Source: RUG12461 sp045657665
GTDB taxonomy: Bacteria; Bacillota; Clostridia; Lachnospirales; Lachnospiraceae
Length of the DNA stretch: 22,747 bases
Assembly: GCA_045657665.1 (NCBI GenBank)
Contig: JAZOTN010000017.1
Coordinates: forward strand, 1-22,747
Direction of reading: 5' to 3'
This document shows, in pieces, positions 1-8,581 of the stretch (the stretch's first letter is position 1; each line of letters starts with the position of its first letter). Below the pieces are notes generated by a model. It did not search any database. It was not told the DNA's origin and was given only the letters and a program-made list of their open reading frames with translations. A program made the position numbers and the translations under genes.

Positions 1-77
1 TTATACGATGATTTGGAGAGAATGGCAACGATTTTCCGTAATATCTCGTAAATTTGCTTCACATATTATTCAAACTA

Positions 78-130
78 AACGCAACACCTTTTCCGTCAGA
101 CTTAACGCAACACATTGTTGCGTTTATTTT
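78..130 (+). terminator. Hairpin with flanking direct repeat, possible terminator of an upstream gene
   Basis: A perfect 9-bp stem (AACGCAACA at 104-112, CAT loop, TGTTGCGTT at 116-124) is followed by TATTTTG. The tail is a poor U-tract, so it may be a weak terminator for a gene left of the window. The same 10-mer AACGCAACAC also occurs at 78-87 as a direct repeat, so this could instead be a protein-binding site. I see no convincing gene in bases 1-176; the small open frame there overlaps the promoter and resembles nothing. Confidence 0.4.
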
Positions 131-176
131 GAAAAATTACCTTCCGGGGAAAAAGTGACAATAAGGCCGGAATGCA

Positions 177-206
177 TTGTCTTTTGTCACGGATTTGTGA
201 TATAAT
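177..206 (+). promoter_or_regulatory. Extended -10 sigma-A promoter for the GH13-trpS operon
   Basis: TATAAT at 201-206 is preceded by TGA (198-200), giving the extended -10 form TGnTATAAT. A -35-like TTGTCT lies at 177-182 with an 18-nt spacer. Transcription would begin near 213, about 30 nt upstream of the GTG start at 245. Confidence 0.75.
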
Positions 207-244
207 AATGTGATTTCGAGTGGTTGTTTCAGCGAGGGGAAGAC

Positions 245-2143
245 GTGACACGGATCAGACAGGGAAACTACGAAAAAATGGGAGCGATTCAGACGGGGTC
301 GGATGCGACCTTTACTTTCGCGTCTCCAAACGGAGAGGACTGTGCTGTGGTTCTTTACCGAAGGGATGCGGATAAAAAGCCGATGGTTTTCCGCGTGCCA
401 AAGAGCTTCCGGATCGGGTCGCTCTATTCCGTGCAGATACGGAATGTATCCCTTGATGACTATGACTATAATTACCGGATCGGCGGAAAGATTGTAACGG
501 ATCCTTATGCGGAGCGGATCTTCGGCCGTGAAAAATGGGCGGATGTTTCGCGCCTTTCCACGACAGAGCCTCTTCGGAGCGGTATTTTACATGAGGACTA
601 TGACTGGGAAGGGGATGAAAGACCCCAGCTTTCCGACGGGGAAATGCTTCTTTATAAGCTTCATGTTCGTGCATTTACCATGGAGGGGATCGCGAAGGGA
701 AAACGGAAAGGCACCTTTGCGGGACTGATGGATGCAATCCCTTACTTAAAAGACCTTGGTGTTACTGCTGTGGAGCTGATGCCGGTCTATGAATTTGAAG
801 AACTCCTTCCCGCGGAGAAAAAACCGGTATACCTTAATTACGCGGAGTGGAAGGAACAGGAAAACAACGCGGAAGAGGACGGAAAAAAGGAAGATCAGGG
901 AGAATCGGAAGAGAGCACCTATCGGCTTAATGTCTGGGGATATCGCGACGCGGACTACTTTGCGCCGAAAGCATCCTATGCTTTTTCGGATGATCCGGCG
1001 ACAGAACTTCGTGATCTCATCAGAGAACTTCACCGTAACGGAATGGAATGTGTCCTCGAGTTTTTCTTTTCCGAGACGGTTCCAGGGAGTTTTCTTCTGT
1101 CGGTTCTCAAATACTGGGTCAGAGAGTACCATATAGATGGCGTACATCTCCTCGGGCATCAGCTTCCCATCCGCGATATCATTGAGGATCCGCTCCTTTC
1201 CGATACGAAAATCTTTTACATGGGATTTTCCCAGGAGTATATCTCCGGGAATAAGGAAAAGAACCGGCTGTTTGTATACAACGATGAATACCTCTATCCG
1301 GCGCGTAAAATGTTAAACCGTCTGGAAATGAACCTTGGCGAGGTGATCCAGCAGATCGTGAAAGATCATCCGGCACAGGGGTTTGTCAATTACATTACCA
1401 GCAACAACGGTTTTACCATGTATGACCTCTTTGCATACAGTGAGAAACACAATGAGGCCAACGGCGAGGGCGGTTCAGACGGTTCCAACTGGAATTACAG
1501 TGCAAATTACGGGGAAGAGGGAAAGAGCCGGAAGAAGCAGGTCAATGCGGACCGTGAAAGACAGATCCGGAATGCTTTCTCGCTCCTTCTTCTTTCAAAG
1601 GGTGTGCCCCTGATCTATGAGGGCGATGAAGTCATGAACAGCAAGGGTGGAAACAACAACACCTACTGCCAGGACAATGCGGTTTCCCATGTGACCTGGT
1701 CAAAACGCACCCGAAACCTGGAGATGCTGTCTTTTGTCAAGAAACTGATCGCTTTCAGGAAGGCACATCCGGTGCTTTCGGACCGGAATGTTCCAGGACG
1801 ATCCGTCCGTGCGGTGAGCGGGCTTCCAGAGATTTCCTATCACGGTGAAAATGCCTGGATCCAGGGCCCCGAGTACGGGCACTGTTCCATCGGTATCCTC
1901 TACTGCGGAGAATATGTGGAAGGTGCTCCGGGTAAGATGGATGACCTGATCTATATCGCCTACAATTTTATGGGTGGTCAGCAGGCGCTTGCCCTTCCGA
2001 AACTTCCCTTTGAGGGGGAATGGTATAAGGTGATGGATACTGCCGCAGAGGAACCTTTCCTTCCGGAACCGGAACGTACCAGGGATCAGCGCGTTTATCT
2101 GCCGGGACGTTCAATCCGTATCTACATCGGAAAAAAGAAATGA
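245..2143 (+). CDS. GlgX/isoamylase-like GH13 protein, probable catalytically inactive homologue
   Basis: A 632-aa protein with the architecture of bacterial glycogen debranching enzymes (GlgX type): an N-terminal beta-sandwich (CBM48-like, about residues 10-100) and a GH13 barrel (about 135-530) with a C-terminal beta domain. The start is GTG 245, after GAGGGGA at 234-240, giving the GlgX-style beginning MTRIRQGNYEKMGA. Family membership is clear from DPLLSDTK (315-322) and from region IV with its GFT, KHNEANGE and DG motifs. The catalytic positions are not conserved. Region II reads GVHLLGH (299-305), so Arg becomes His301 and the Asp nucleophile becomes Leu303. The general-acid Glu position is Met326. 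The HD pair of region IV is Asn387-Asn388. Region I Asp is Glu272. Glycosidase activity is therefore unlikely; carbohydrate binding or a structural or regulatory role is inferred. There is no signal peptide. It overlaps the next gene by 4 nt. An insert rich in Glu and Lys lies at about residues 195-225. Confidence 0.85.
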   Translation: MTRIRQGNYEKMGAIQTGSDATFTFASPNGEDCAVVLYRRDADKKPMVFRVPKSFRIGSLYSVQIRNVSLDDYDYNYRIGGKIVTDPYAERIFGREKWADVSRLSTTEPLRSGILHEDYDWEGDERPQLSDGEMLLYKLHVRAFTMEGIAKGKRKGTFAGLMDAIPYLKDLGVTAVELMPVYEFEELLPAEKKPVYLNYAEWKEQENNAEEDGKKEDQGESEESTYRLNVWGYRDADYFAPKASYAFSDDPATELRDLIRELHRNGMECVLEFFFSETVPGSFLLSVLKYWVREYHIDGVHLLGHQLPIRDIIEDPLLSDTKIFYMGFSQEYISGNKEKNRLFVYNDEYLYPARKMLNRLEMNLGEVIQQIVKDHPAQGFVNYITSNNGFTMYDLFAYSEKHNEANGEGGSDGSNWNYSANYGEEGKSRKKQVNADRERQIRNAFSLLLLSKGVPLIYEGDEVMNSKGGNNNTYCQDNAVSHVTWSKRTRNLEMLSFVKKLIAFRKAHPVLSDRNVPGRSVRAVSGLPEISYHGENAWIQGPEYGHCSIGILYCGEYVEGAPGKMDDLIYIAYNFMGGQQALALPKLPFEGEWYKVMDTAAEEPFLPEPERTRDQRVYLPGRSIRIYIGKKK

Positions 2144-2730
2144 GCAAAGCATGGCAGCATTTTTGCACGATCACACATCACAGGCATCTGGTGCGTCACT
2201 ACTGCTTTATGGCAGGTCTTTACTGGCAGGGTTTAACGCACGATCTCACCAAGTATTCCTGGGTCGAATTCCGTGTTGGAGCAAAATACTATCAGGGGAA
2301 CCGGAGCCCGAACAATGCCGAAAGAGAGGCGATCGGCTATTCCACGGCCTGGCTTCACCATAAGGGGCGAAACAAGCATCATCTGGAGTACTGGGTGGAT
2401 TACGGTCTGGGGGAAGTGAAGGGGCTGGTCGGTATGCGGATGCCGGTGCGGTATGTGGTGGAGATGTTCTGCGACCGTATCGCTGCCTGCCGGACGTACA
2501 TGAAAGACGATTATCGTGATGACAGCCCTTACAATTACTATCAGAAGGGCAAAGCTTATCATATGCTTCACGACCGTACCAGATCGCTCCTCGAGGAACT
2601 TCTTGAGCACCTTAAGGACCACGGCGAGGAGGATACGTTCCGTTACATCCGGGAGCATATCCTGACAAAAGAGTATATCGCCGAATACGAAAACGAGATC
2701 ATTACCGGGAAAACCGGAGAAGGATTGTGA
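2140..2730 (+). CDS. DUF5662-like protein of unknown function
   Basis: A 196-aa cytosolic protein with no signal peptide or membrane segment. Its ATG overlaps the stop of the preceding gene (ATGA), so translation is probably coupled. It resembles the DUF5662 family common in Lachnospiraceae and sometimes mislabelled as catalase; this is recognition from memory, not a search. The N-terminus is rich in histidine (H7, H13, H14, H16, H20), followed by an HD pair (H34-D35 in LTHDLTKYS), HH at 73-74, HH at 80-81 and a CDR with D112. The order H...HD...H...H...D on a helical protein recalls HD-domain metal phosphohydrolases, but no biochemical role can be assigned. It sits between a GH13-like gene and trpS, ending 4 nt before the trpS start. 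Confidence 0.75.
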   Translation: MSKAWQHFCTITHHRHLVRHYCFMAGLYWQGLTHDLTKYSWVEFRVGAKYYQGNRSPNNAEREAIGYSTAWLHHKGRNKHHLEYWVDYGLGEVKGLVGMRMPVRYVVEMFCDRIAACRTYMKDDYRDDSPYNYYQKGKAYHMLHDRTRSLLEELLEHLKDHGEEDTFRYIREHILTKEYIAEYENEIITGKTGEGL

Positions 2731-2734
2731 TTTT

Positions 2735-3742
2735 ATGAGTACAGACGAAAAGAAGACATTATTCAGCGGCATGCAGGCGACCGGAACGCTGCATCTCGGG
2801 AACTACCTCGGAGCGCTGAAAAACTGGGTTGCGCTTGCTGATGAATATAACTGCATCTACGGGATCATGGATCTTCATTCCCTGACGGTAAGGCAGGATC
2901 CGCCGGAATTCAGGCAGAACGCGAAGAAGCTTTATACGCTTTATGTGGCGGCCGGACTTGATCCCGAAAAGAGCATCGTTTATTATCAGTCCCATGTCAG
3001 TGCGCATGCGGAACTGTCCTGGATTTTGAACTGCTTTACTTATATGGGCGAGCTTTCCCGCATGACGCAGTTCAAGGACAAATCCCAAAAGCATGCGGAC
3101 AATATCAATGCGGGGCTTTATACGTATCCGGTTCTGATGGCGGCGGACATTCTCCTTTATCAGGCCCATGCGGTGCCGGTAGGCGCTGACCAGAAACAGC
3201 ATGTGGAGCTCTGCCGTGATATTGCGCAGCGTTTCAACGGCATATATGGGGATGTGTTTACGGTGCCGGAGCCCTTTATCCCGAAGACGGGTGCGAGAGT
3301 GATGAGCCTTTCCGATCCGGAAAAGAAGATGAGCAAGTCCGAGGAGAATCCGAATGCGACGATCCTGGTGCTGGACGACCGGGATACGATCATCCGGAAG
3401 TTCAAGCGCGCCGTGACGGATTCTGAGACGGAAGTGCGGTTCGATCCGGAGAAAAAACCCGGTGTCAGCAACCTGATGACGATCTATTCCTGCATGAGAG
3501 GATGTTCTCTGGAAGAAGTCGGGAGAGAATTTGAAGGAAAAGGCTACGGTGATTTTAAGGTTGCGGTCGGTGAGGCGGTGGCGGATCATTTCGCTCCGAT
3601 CCAGAAGCGTTATGACGAGCTCTTAAGTGAAAAGACCTATATTGAGAAGAGCATCAAAGAAAACGACGAGAAAGCGGCCTATATCGCCAATAAAACGCTC
3701 CGCAAGGTGAAGAAGAAGGTCGGCCTCACGGAGAAACCGTAA
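2735..3742 (+). CDS. trpS: Tryptophan--tRNA ligase
   Basis: TrpS charges tRNA(Trp) with tryptophan using ATP. At 335 aa it has the usual length of the compact bacterial class Ic enzyme. The HIGH-equivalent motif is TGTLHLGNYLGA (residues 16-27) and the KMSKS loop is exact at 198-202 (KKMSKSEENPN). The YPVLMAADILLY and VPVGADQKQHVELCRDIA blocks are typical of TrpS. The start is ATG 2735, with GAAGGA about 10 nt upstream inside the end of the preceding gene. The 4-nt gap and lack of a separate promoter put it in the GH13/DUF5662 operon. No T-box or trp leader is seen. A terminator follows at 3769-3807. Confidence 0.97.
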   Translation: MSTDEKKTLFSGMQATGTLHLGNYLGALKNWVALADEYNCIYGIMDLHSLTVRQDPPEFRQNAKKLYTLYVAAGLDPEKSIVYYQSHVSAHAELSWILNCFTYMGELSRMTQFKDKSQKHADNINAGLYTYPVLMAADILLYQAHAVPVGADQKQHVELCRDIAQRFNGIYGDVFTVPEPFIPKTGARVMSLSDPEKKMSKSEENPNATILVLDDRDTIIRKFKRAVTDSETEVRFDPEKKPGVSNLMTIYSCMRGCSLEEVGREFEGKGYGDFKVAVGEAVADHFAPIQKRYDELLSEKTYIEKSIKENDEKAAYIANKTLRKVKKKVGLTEKP

Positions 3743-3768
3743 AACTTTAGAAAGATTTTAGAATTAAG

Positions 3769-3807
3769 AGGATGGTTTTATGCTATACTTAAGACCATCC
3801 TTTTTTT
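3769..3807 (+). terminator. Intrinsic terminator after trpS
   Basis: AGGATGGT (3769-3776) pairs perfectly with ACCATCCT (3794-3801), followed by seven T (3801-3807). The 17-nt loop is unusually long and itself contains an extended -10-like TGCTATACT (3781-3789). Confidence 0.8.
3781..3789 (+). promoter_or_regulatory. Possible extended -10 promoter for yifB inside the trpS terminator loop
   Basis: TGCTATACT matches TGnTATAAT with one change. No good -35 is seen 16-18 nt upstream (GAATTA or AGAATT). Transcription would start near 3796, inside the 3' arm of the trpS terminator, so the new transcript would lack the complete hairpin. It is the only promoter-like sequence noticed between trpS and yifB. 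Confidence 0.35.
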
Positions 3808-3853
3808 GTGTGTTTTTCTTGCTCCCGTTTTTTCTTTGGGAGGTTATTTCCAG

Positions 3854-5386
3854 ATGTACAGTGTGGTAAATACTGCGGCGGTCAGCGGGATCGACAGTGT
3901 GCCGATCCGCGTGGAGGCGGACGTGAGCGACGGCATGCCGCAGTTTAATATGGTAGGTTATCTTTCCTCGGAGGTAAGAGAAGCCAGGGAACGTGTGACG
4001 ACAGCACTTCGGAACAGCGGGTTTCCGCTGCCCGTGAAGCATATCACGGTAAACTTATACCCGGCGGATATGAAGAAGTCCGGGACGGGGTTTGATCTGC
4101 CGGTTGCTCTTTCAATCCTGACAGCGCTTGGGATCATACCGGAGGAAATGCTGAATGGTCTTCTTGTGATCGGAGAAGTGAATCTCTGCGGCGGAGTGCA
4201 GAGCGTTCCGGGAGTGCTGCCAATCGCGGCGGAAGCTGCGCGGCAGGGGATTTCTTCTGTTATGGTACCTTATGGAAATCACAGTGAAGCATCGCTTGTG
4301 GAAGAACTCCGGGTCATCCCTGTGAGGACGTTAAAGGAAGCGGTTTCATTTCTGACGGGAAGCGGGGATCTTTCCCCGGAGGAGGCGCCGGAAGAAGGCG
4401 TGGAGGAGGATTCGCCGGAACCGGATTTTTCGGACATCAGCGGGCAGAGGATATTAAAACGCGCATGCGAGGTGGCCTGTTCCGGCATGCATAATCTCAT
4501 CATGATCGGGCCACCTGGCGCAGGGAAAAGCATGGCGGCCCGGCGGCTGCCTTCAATCCTTCCGCCCATGGATTTTGACGAACGGATGGAACTCTCCAAG
4601 ATCCGCAGTGTGGCTGGACTTTTTCGAACGGAGGATGCGAAGAAGAGCACGCGGCCTTTCCGGTCACCGCATCACACGATATCGCCCCAGGCAATGGCGG
4701 GAGGAGGCACATTTCCGAGACCGGGAGAGATCTCTCTCGCCCATAACGGGATACTGTTTTTGGATGAGCTGACGGAATTCTCATCGGGTTCTCTGGAACT
4801 CCTCCGACAGCCGATGGAAGAGCATGAAGTGACCCTGGCAAGGGTTGCGGGGAGCTGTACATATCCCGCAAAATTCATGCTGGCGGCGGCAATGAATCCG
4901 TGCCTGTGCGGGTATTTCCCGGACCGGAACCGGTGCCGATGCACGGAGCGCCAGCTGGAACGCTTTATCGGAAAAATCAGTGAGCCCATCATGGATCGGA
5001 TCGATATCTGTGTCGAGACGCAGCCGGTCACGTATGAGGAACTGTCGGGGAAAAAGGATGAGGAGAGTTCCGCCATGATCCGGAGCAGGGTTGAGGAGGC
5101 GCACCGTATCCAGAGAGAGCGCTATGAAAAAGAAACGTTCCGGTTCAACAGTGAGATCCCGGCGGCGGACATTTCGCGCTATGTACGGCTCGGGGAAAAA
5201 GAAAAGAAATACATGGAAGAGGTGTTTGAGCGCCTTTCGCTCTCTGCCCGTGGATATCATAAGATCCTGAAGGTTGCGCGTACGATTGCTGATCTTTCCG
5301 GGAAAAAGGAGGTCGGGATCGCGGAACTTTCCGAGGCAGTCTGTTACCGGGGACTCGATAAACGTTTCTGGCAGGGGAGGGGGTGA
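3854..5386 (+). CDS. YifB/ComM-family AAA+ Mg-chelatase-like protein
   Basis: A 510-aa AAA+ ATPase of the ComM/YifB family. ComM in Gram-negative bacteria is a helicase promoting branch migration during natural transformation; the role of Firmicute homologues is less certain. It has an N-terminal Lon/S5-like ChlI domain (about 1-170, starting MYSVVNTAAVSGID), Walker A GPPGAGKS at 219-226, Walker B ILFLDE ending at D304-E305, the conserved cysteine cluster NPCLCGY with CRC, then KISEPIMDRID and a C-terminal helical Mg_chelatase_C domain. The start is ATG 3854 after GGGAGG at about 3838-3843. An in-frame upstream TTG at 3806 is rejected because it lies in the trpS terminator T-run and gives an N-terminus unlike the family. 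It overlaps the dprA ribosome site and leads directly into dprA, a common pairing of DNA-processing genes. Confidence 0.93.
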   Translation: MYSVVNTAAVSGIDSVPIRVEADVSDGMPQFNMVGYLSSEVREARERVTTALRNSGFPLPVKHITVNLYPADMKKSGTGFDLPVALSILTALGIIPEEMLNGLLVIGEVNLCGGVQSVPGVLPIAAEAARQGISSVMVPYGNHSEASLVEELRVIPVRTLKEAVSFLTGSGDLSPEEAPEEGVEEDSPEPDFSDISGQRILKRACEVACSGMHNLIMIGPPGAGKSMAARRLPSILPPMDFDERMELSKIRSVAGLFRTEDAKKSTRPFRSPHHTISPQAMAGGGTFPRPGEISLAHNGILFLDELTEFSSGSLELLRQPMEEHEVTLARVAGSCTYPAKFMLAAAMNPCLCGYFPDRNRCRCTERQLERFIGKISEPIMDRIDICVETQPVTYEELSGKKDEESSAMIRSRVEEAHRIQRERYEKETFRFNSEIPAADISRYVRLGEKEKKYMEEVFERLSLSARGYHKILKVARTIADLSGKKEVGIAELSEAVCYRGLDKRFWQGRG

Positions 5387-5390
5387 GAAG

Positions 5391-6479
5391 ATGGAAGAAT
5401 ATGCATATGACATCTGGCTTTCTCAGATCCCCGGCATGAATTCCCGAAAGATTGAAAGGATCCTTCTTTCCTGCGGCAGTGCGAGAGAGTGTTTTAATAT
5501 GAAGAAAAGCGAGCTGGAGAAAATATACGGGATCACGGAAAAGGACGTGGAGTCGATCCTTTCCGGAAGGCAAAACATAGAGCCGGAGGAATTTCCGGAA
5601 AAGCTGAAAAGAGAGGGGATCAGCGTGGTAAAAAAAGGAGAAAACGGGTATCCAAAGTCACTGCTTCAGATCTCGGAGCCGCCGTATCTGCTCTATGTCA
5701 GGGGTAAACTTCCCGATCCGTCGAAGGTTTCTGTTGCAATCGTCGGAGCAAGAGCGTGCAGTGAGTACGGAAGGGCTATGGCAAGGACCGCTGCAAGGGC
5801 GCTGTCAGAGGCCGGCGTAACGGTTGTCAGCGGCATGGCATCGGGGATTGATGCCTCTTCCCATCTCGGGGCGCTGGATGCGGGCGGTGAAACAGTCGCC
5901 GTGCTCGGGAACGGACCGGACATCTGTTATCCGAAGTCCTCCCGGAATCTTTATGAACGACTCGTTTCTTCTGGCGGGATCATTTCCGAGTATGCACCCG
6001 GAGTGGAGCCGGAGGCATGGCGTTTTCCGATGCGGAACCGCATCATCAGCGGCCTTTCGGACGCGGTGATCGTGGTGGAAGCAAGGACCCGTTCCGGATC
6101 TCTCATCACGGCGGATTATGCGCTGGAACAGGGAAAGGATATCTATGCGTTTCCGGGACGCATTACGGATGCCCTTTCCGGTGGAACAAACCGTCTGATC
6201 CGTCAGGGGGCTTACCCGGTGGTTTCCGTGGAGGATCTCCTCCGTGACCTTCGGATCGGTACCGAAAAAATCGCGGAAAAATCGGAGGCTCAAAAAAATA
6301 CACTTGCAAAGGATGAAATGGTGGTGTATAGTTGCCTTGATTTCGTGCCGAAAAATCTGGAGCAGCTGATGGAGGAAACAAAGATGCCTCTTCCGGCCCT
6401 CTCGGAGACCATTTTCGCCTTACGGAAAAGGGGATTTTGCGAGGAAACATTCCAGAATCATTACCGGCGCGGATACTGA
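5391..6479 (+). CDS. dprA: DNA-processing protein DprA (Smf)
   Basis: DprA binds incoming single-stranded DNA during natural transformation, protects it and loads RecA. This 362-aa protein has an N-terminal helical HhH/SAM-like region (about 1-80), the Rossmann-like DNA-binding core (about 100-295) and a C-terminal DprA-type winged helix (about 300-362). Core signatures are VAIVGAR (115-121), SGMASGID (147-154), the downstream NRIISGLSDAVIVVEA segment and SGSLITA followed by the PG(R) turn. The start is ATG 5391, preceded by a long GGGGAGGGGG run overlapping the yifB stop (5384-5386). The topA start follows 22 nt after the dprA stop. No other competence gene is present, and dprA is widespread in non-competent species, so transformability cannot be inferred. 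Confidence 0.96.
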   Translation: MEEYAYDIWLSQIPGMNSRKIERILLSCGSARECFNMKKSELEKIYGITEKDVESILSGRQNIEPEEFPEKLKREGISVVKKGENGYPKSLLQISEPPYLLYVRGKLPDPSKVSVAIVGARACSEYGRAMARTAARALSEAGVTVVSGMASGIDASSHLGALDAGGETVAVLGNGPDICYPKSSRNLYERLVSSGGIISEYAPGVEPEAWRFPMRNRIISGLSDAVIVVEARTRSGSLITADYALEQGKDIYAFPGRITDALSGGTNRLIRQGAYPVVSVEDLLRDLRIGTEKIAEKSEAQKNTLAKDEMVVYSCLDFVPKNLEQLMEETKMPLPALSETIFALRKRGFCEETFQNHYRRGY

Positions 6480-6501
6480 ACAAAAAGGAGCATTCCAAGC
6501 T

Positions 6502-8580
6502 ATGGCAAAGTATCTGGTAATCGTGGAGTCTCCCGCGAAAGTCAAAACGATCAAGAAGTTTCTGGGCAAGAATTACGAAGTATGCGCATCCAACGGACAT
6601 GTCCGGGATCTTCCGAAGAGTCAGATGGGGATCGACACGGAACACGACTTCGACCTGAAGTATATTACGATCCGCGGAAAAGGAGAGATCCTCTCCAAGC
6701 TTCGAAAAGAAGTGAAGAAAGCAGAACGGATCTATCTCGCAACCGACCCGGACCGCGAAGGAGAGGCTATTTCCTGGCACCTTTCCCAGGCGCTTAACCT
6801 GACAGACAAGGAAGTACAGAGGATCACCTTCAATGAGATCACACAGAACGCAGTAAAGACTTCGCTGAAGAATCCGAGGCAGATCGATATGAACCGCGTG
6901 GATGCCCAGCAGGCACGCCGCGTATTGGACCGTCTGGTGGGTTATAAGATCAGTCCGCTTCTCTGGGCAAAAGTGAAGCGCGGTCTCTCCGCCGGAAGAG
7001 TGCAGTCCGTTGCACTCCGTATCATCTGTGACCGGGAGGATGAGATCAATGCGTTTATCCCGGAGGAATACTGGACGATGGACGCGGAGATCGCTGTGAA
7101 AGGGGAAAAGAAACCCCTTGCCGCAAAGTTCTACGGGGATGAAAAGGGTAAGATCGACCTGAAAGATCAGGAGCAGGTCAAGGCCATTGAAAAAGAGATC
7201 AAAAAAGCCGCTTTTAAGGTGCTGGAAGTGAAAAAGGGAGAGCGGGAGAAGAAAGCGCCTCTTCCGTTTACCACCAGTACTCTTCAGCAGGAAGCTGCAA
7301 AACGGCTTAATTTTTCCACGCAAAAGACCATGCGGATCGCGCAGCAGCTGTATGAAGGAGTGGAACTGAAAGGACAGGGTACAATCGGTCTCATCACGTA
7401 TCTTCGTACGGATTCCGTCCGTATTTCAGAGGAAGCCGAGGCTGCAGCGAAAGAATTTATAAAGAAGGCGCACGGAAAGGATTACGTATCGGAGAGCTCT
7501 TCGGGGAAGAAAAACGGTGCCAAGATTCAGGATGCGCATGAAGCGATCCGGCCGACGGATGTGAACAGGATTCCTTCCGGGCTGAAGGATCTCCTTTCCA
7601 GAGACCAGTTCCGTCTCTATCAGCTGATCTGGAACCGTTTTATTGCGAGCCGGATGACGAGCGCGAAATATGAGACGGCAACGGTGCGTATCGGAGCCGG
7701 AAAATATCGGTTTCAGGCGGCTGCTTCAAAGCTCGTTTTTGACGGCTTTATGTCGGTGTACATCGGAGATGATGATGAAAAGAGCCAGGGAAATATCCTG
7801 ATCGGTACCCTTTCTGCAAAGAGCGAACTATCGCTCCAGAAACTCGAGAGCAAGCAGCGTTATACGCAGCCCCCGGCGCATTTTACTGAGGCATCACTCG
7901 TGAAGACGCTGGAAGAGCTCGGAATCGGACGCCCGAGTACCTATGCACCGACGATCACAACGATCCTTGCCCGGCGTTATGTGACGAAAGAAAACAAAAA
8001 CCTTTATATGACAGAACTCGGGGAAGCTGTGAATGCCATTATGAAGCAGTCGTTCCCGACCATTGTGGACGAGCACTTCACAGCAAATATGGAGTCGCTC
8101 CTTGACAAGATCGAAGAGGGGGATATCCCCTGGAAGACCGTGGTGGAGAACTTCTATCCGGATCTCGAAGAGGCAGTCGGCATTGCGGAAAAAGAACTCG
8201 AAAAGGTGGAGATCCGCGATGAGGTGAGCGACGTACAGTGCGAAAACTGCGGCCGCATGATGGTGATCAAATACGGCCCGCACGGGAAGTTTCTTGCGTG
8301 TCCCGGATTCCCGGACTGCCGCAATACCAAGCCTTATCTTGAAAGGATCGGCGTAGCATGCCCGAAATGCGGCAAGGATGTAGTGCTGAAAAAGACAAAG
8401 AAAGGCCGGAAGTACTTCGGATGCGAGGACAACCCGGCATGTGATTTTATGTCCTGGCAGAGACCGCTGGAGAAGAAATGCCCGAAGTGCGGCACTTATC
8501 TTGTGGTGAAAGGACAGCGGGCGGTCTGCGCAGACGAGAAATGCGGATACGTGGAGGAGTACAAACCGGAAGAAAAGTAG
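6502..8580 (+). CDS. topA: DNA topoisomerase I (type IA)
   Basis: TopA relaxes negative supercoils by single-strand cleavage and passage. At 692 aa it is a typical Firmicute length. The Toprim domain has E9 (IVESPAK) and the acidic triad D82, D84, E86 in TDPDREGE. The active-site tyrosine is Y300 in ITYLRTDS. Three C-terminal zinc ribbons begin at C580: CENCG...CPGFPDC, CPKCG...CEDNPAC and CPKCG...CADEKC. The start is ATG 6502 with AAAGGAGC about 11 nt upstream. It is the last gene of the yifB-dprA-topA group. In Bacillus, trmFO, xerC and hslVU follow topA before codY; here codY comes next. Confidence 0.98.
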   Translation: MAKYLVIVESPAKVKTIKKFLGKNYEVCASNGHVRDLPKSQMGIDTEHDFDLKYITIRGKGEILSKLRKEVKKAERIYLATDPDREGEAISWHLSQALNLTDKEVQRITFNEITQNAVKTSLKNPRQIDMNRVDAQQARRVLDRLVGYKISPLLWAKVKRGLSAGRVQSVALRIICDREDEINAFIPEEYWTMDAEIAVKGEKKPLAAKFYGDEKGKIDLKDQEQVKAIEKEIKKAAFKVLEVKKGEREKKAPLPFTTSTLQQEAAKRLNFSTQKTMRIAQQLYEGVELKGQGTIGLITYLRTDSVRISEEAEAAAKEFIKKAHGKDYVSESSSGKKNGAKIQDAHEAIRPTDVNRIPSGLKDLLSRDQFRLYQLIWNRFIASRMTSAKYETATVRIGAGKYRFQAAASKLVFDGFMSVYIGDDDEKSQGNILIGTLSAKSELSLQKLESKQRYTQPPAHFTEASLVKTLEELGIGRPSTYAPTITTILARRYVTKENKNLYMTELGEAVNAIMKQSFPTIVDEHFTANMESLLDKIEEGDIPWKTVVENFYPDLEEAVGIAEKELEKVEIRDEVSDVQCENCGRMMVIKYGPHGKFLACPGFPDCRNTKPYLERIGVACPKCGKDVVLKKTKKGRKYFGCEDNPACDFMSWQRPLEKKCPKCGTYLVVKGQRAVCADEKCGYVEEYKPEEK

Positions 8581-8581
8581 G

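Noticed and set aside
8..205. Small + strand open frame at the window start
   Set aside because: It runs through the hairpin and into the -10 box of the GH13 promoter, has no ribosome site and resembles no family.
2640..2735. T-box or trp leader before trpS
   Set aside because: Only 4 nt separate the preceding gene and trpS, and no T-box sequence (such as the conserved TGGNACCGCG) or terminator is present.
2759..3589. 276-codon minus-strand open frame
   Set aside because: Antisense to trpS, which has complete TrpS motifs; no independent support.
5274..5390. Longer dprA starting at 5274
   Set aside because: The extra 39 codons overlap yifB and are Arg/Gly-rich; ATG 5391 has a strong ribosome site and a family-like N-terminus.
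6163..7323. 386-codon minus-strand open frame over dprA and topA
   Set aside because: Shadow of two clear genes; no ribosome site or recognisable domain.
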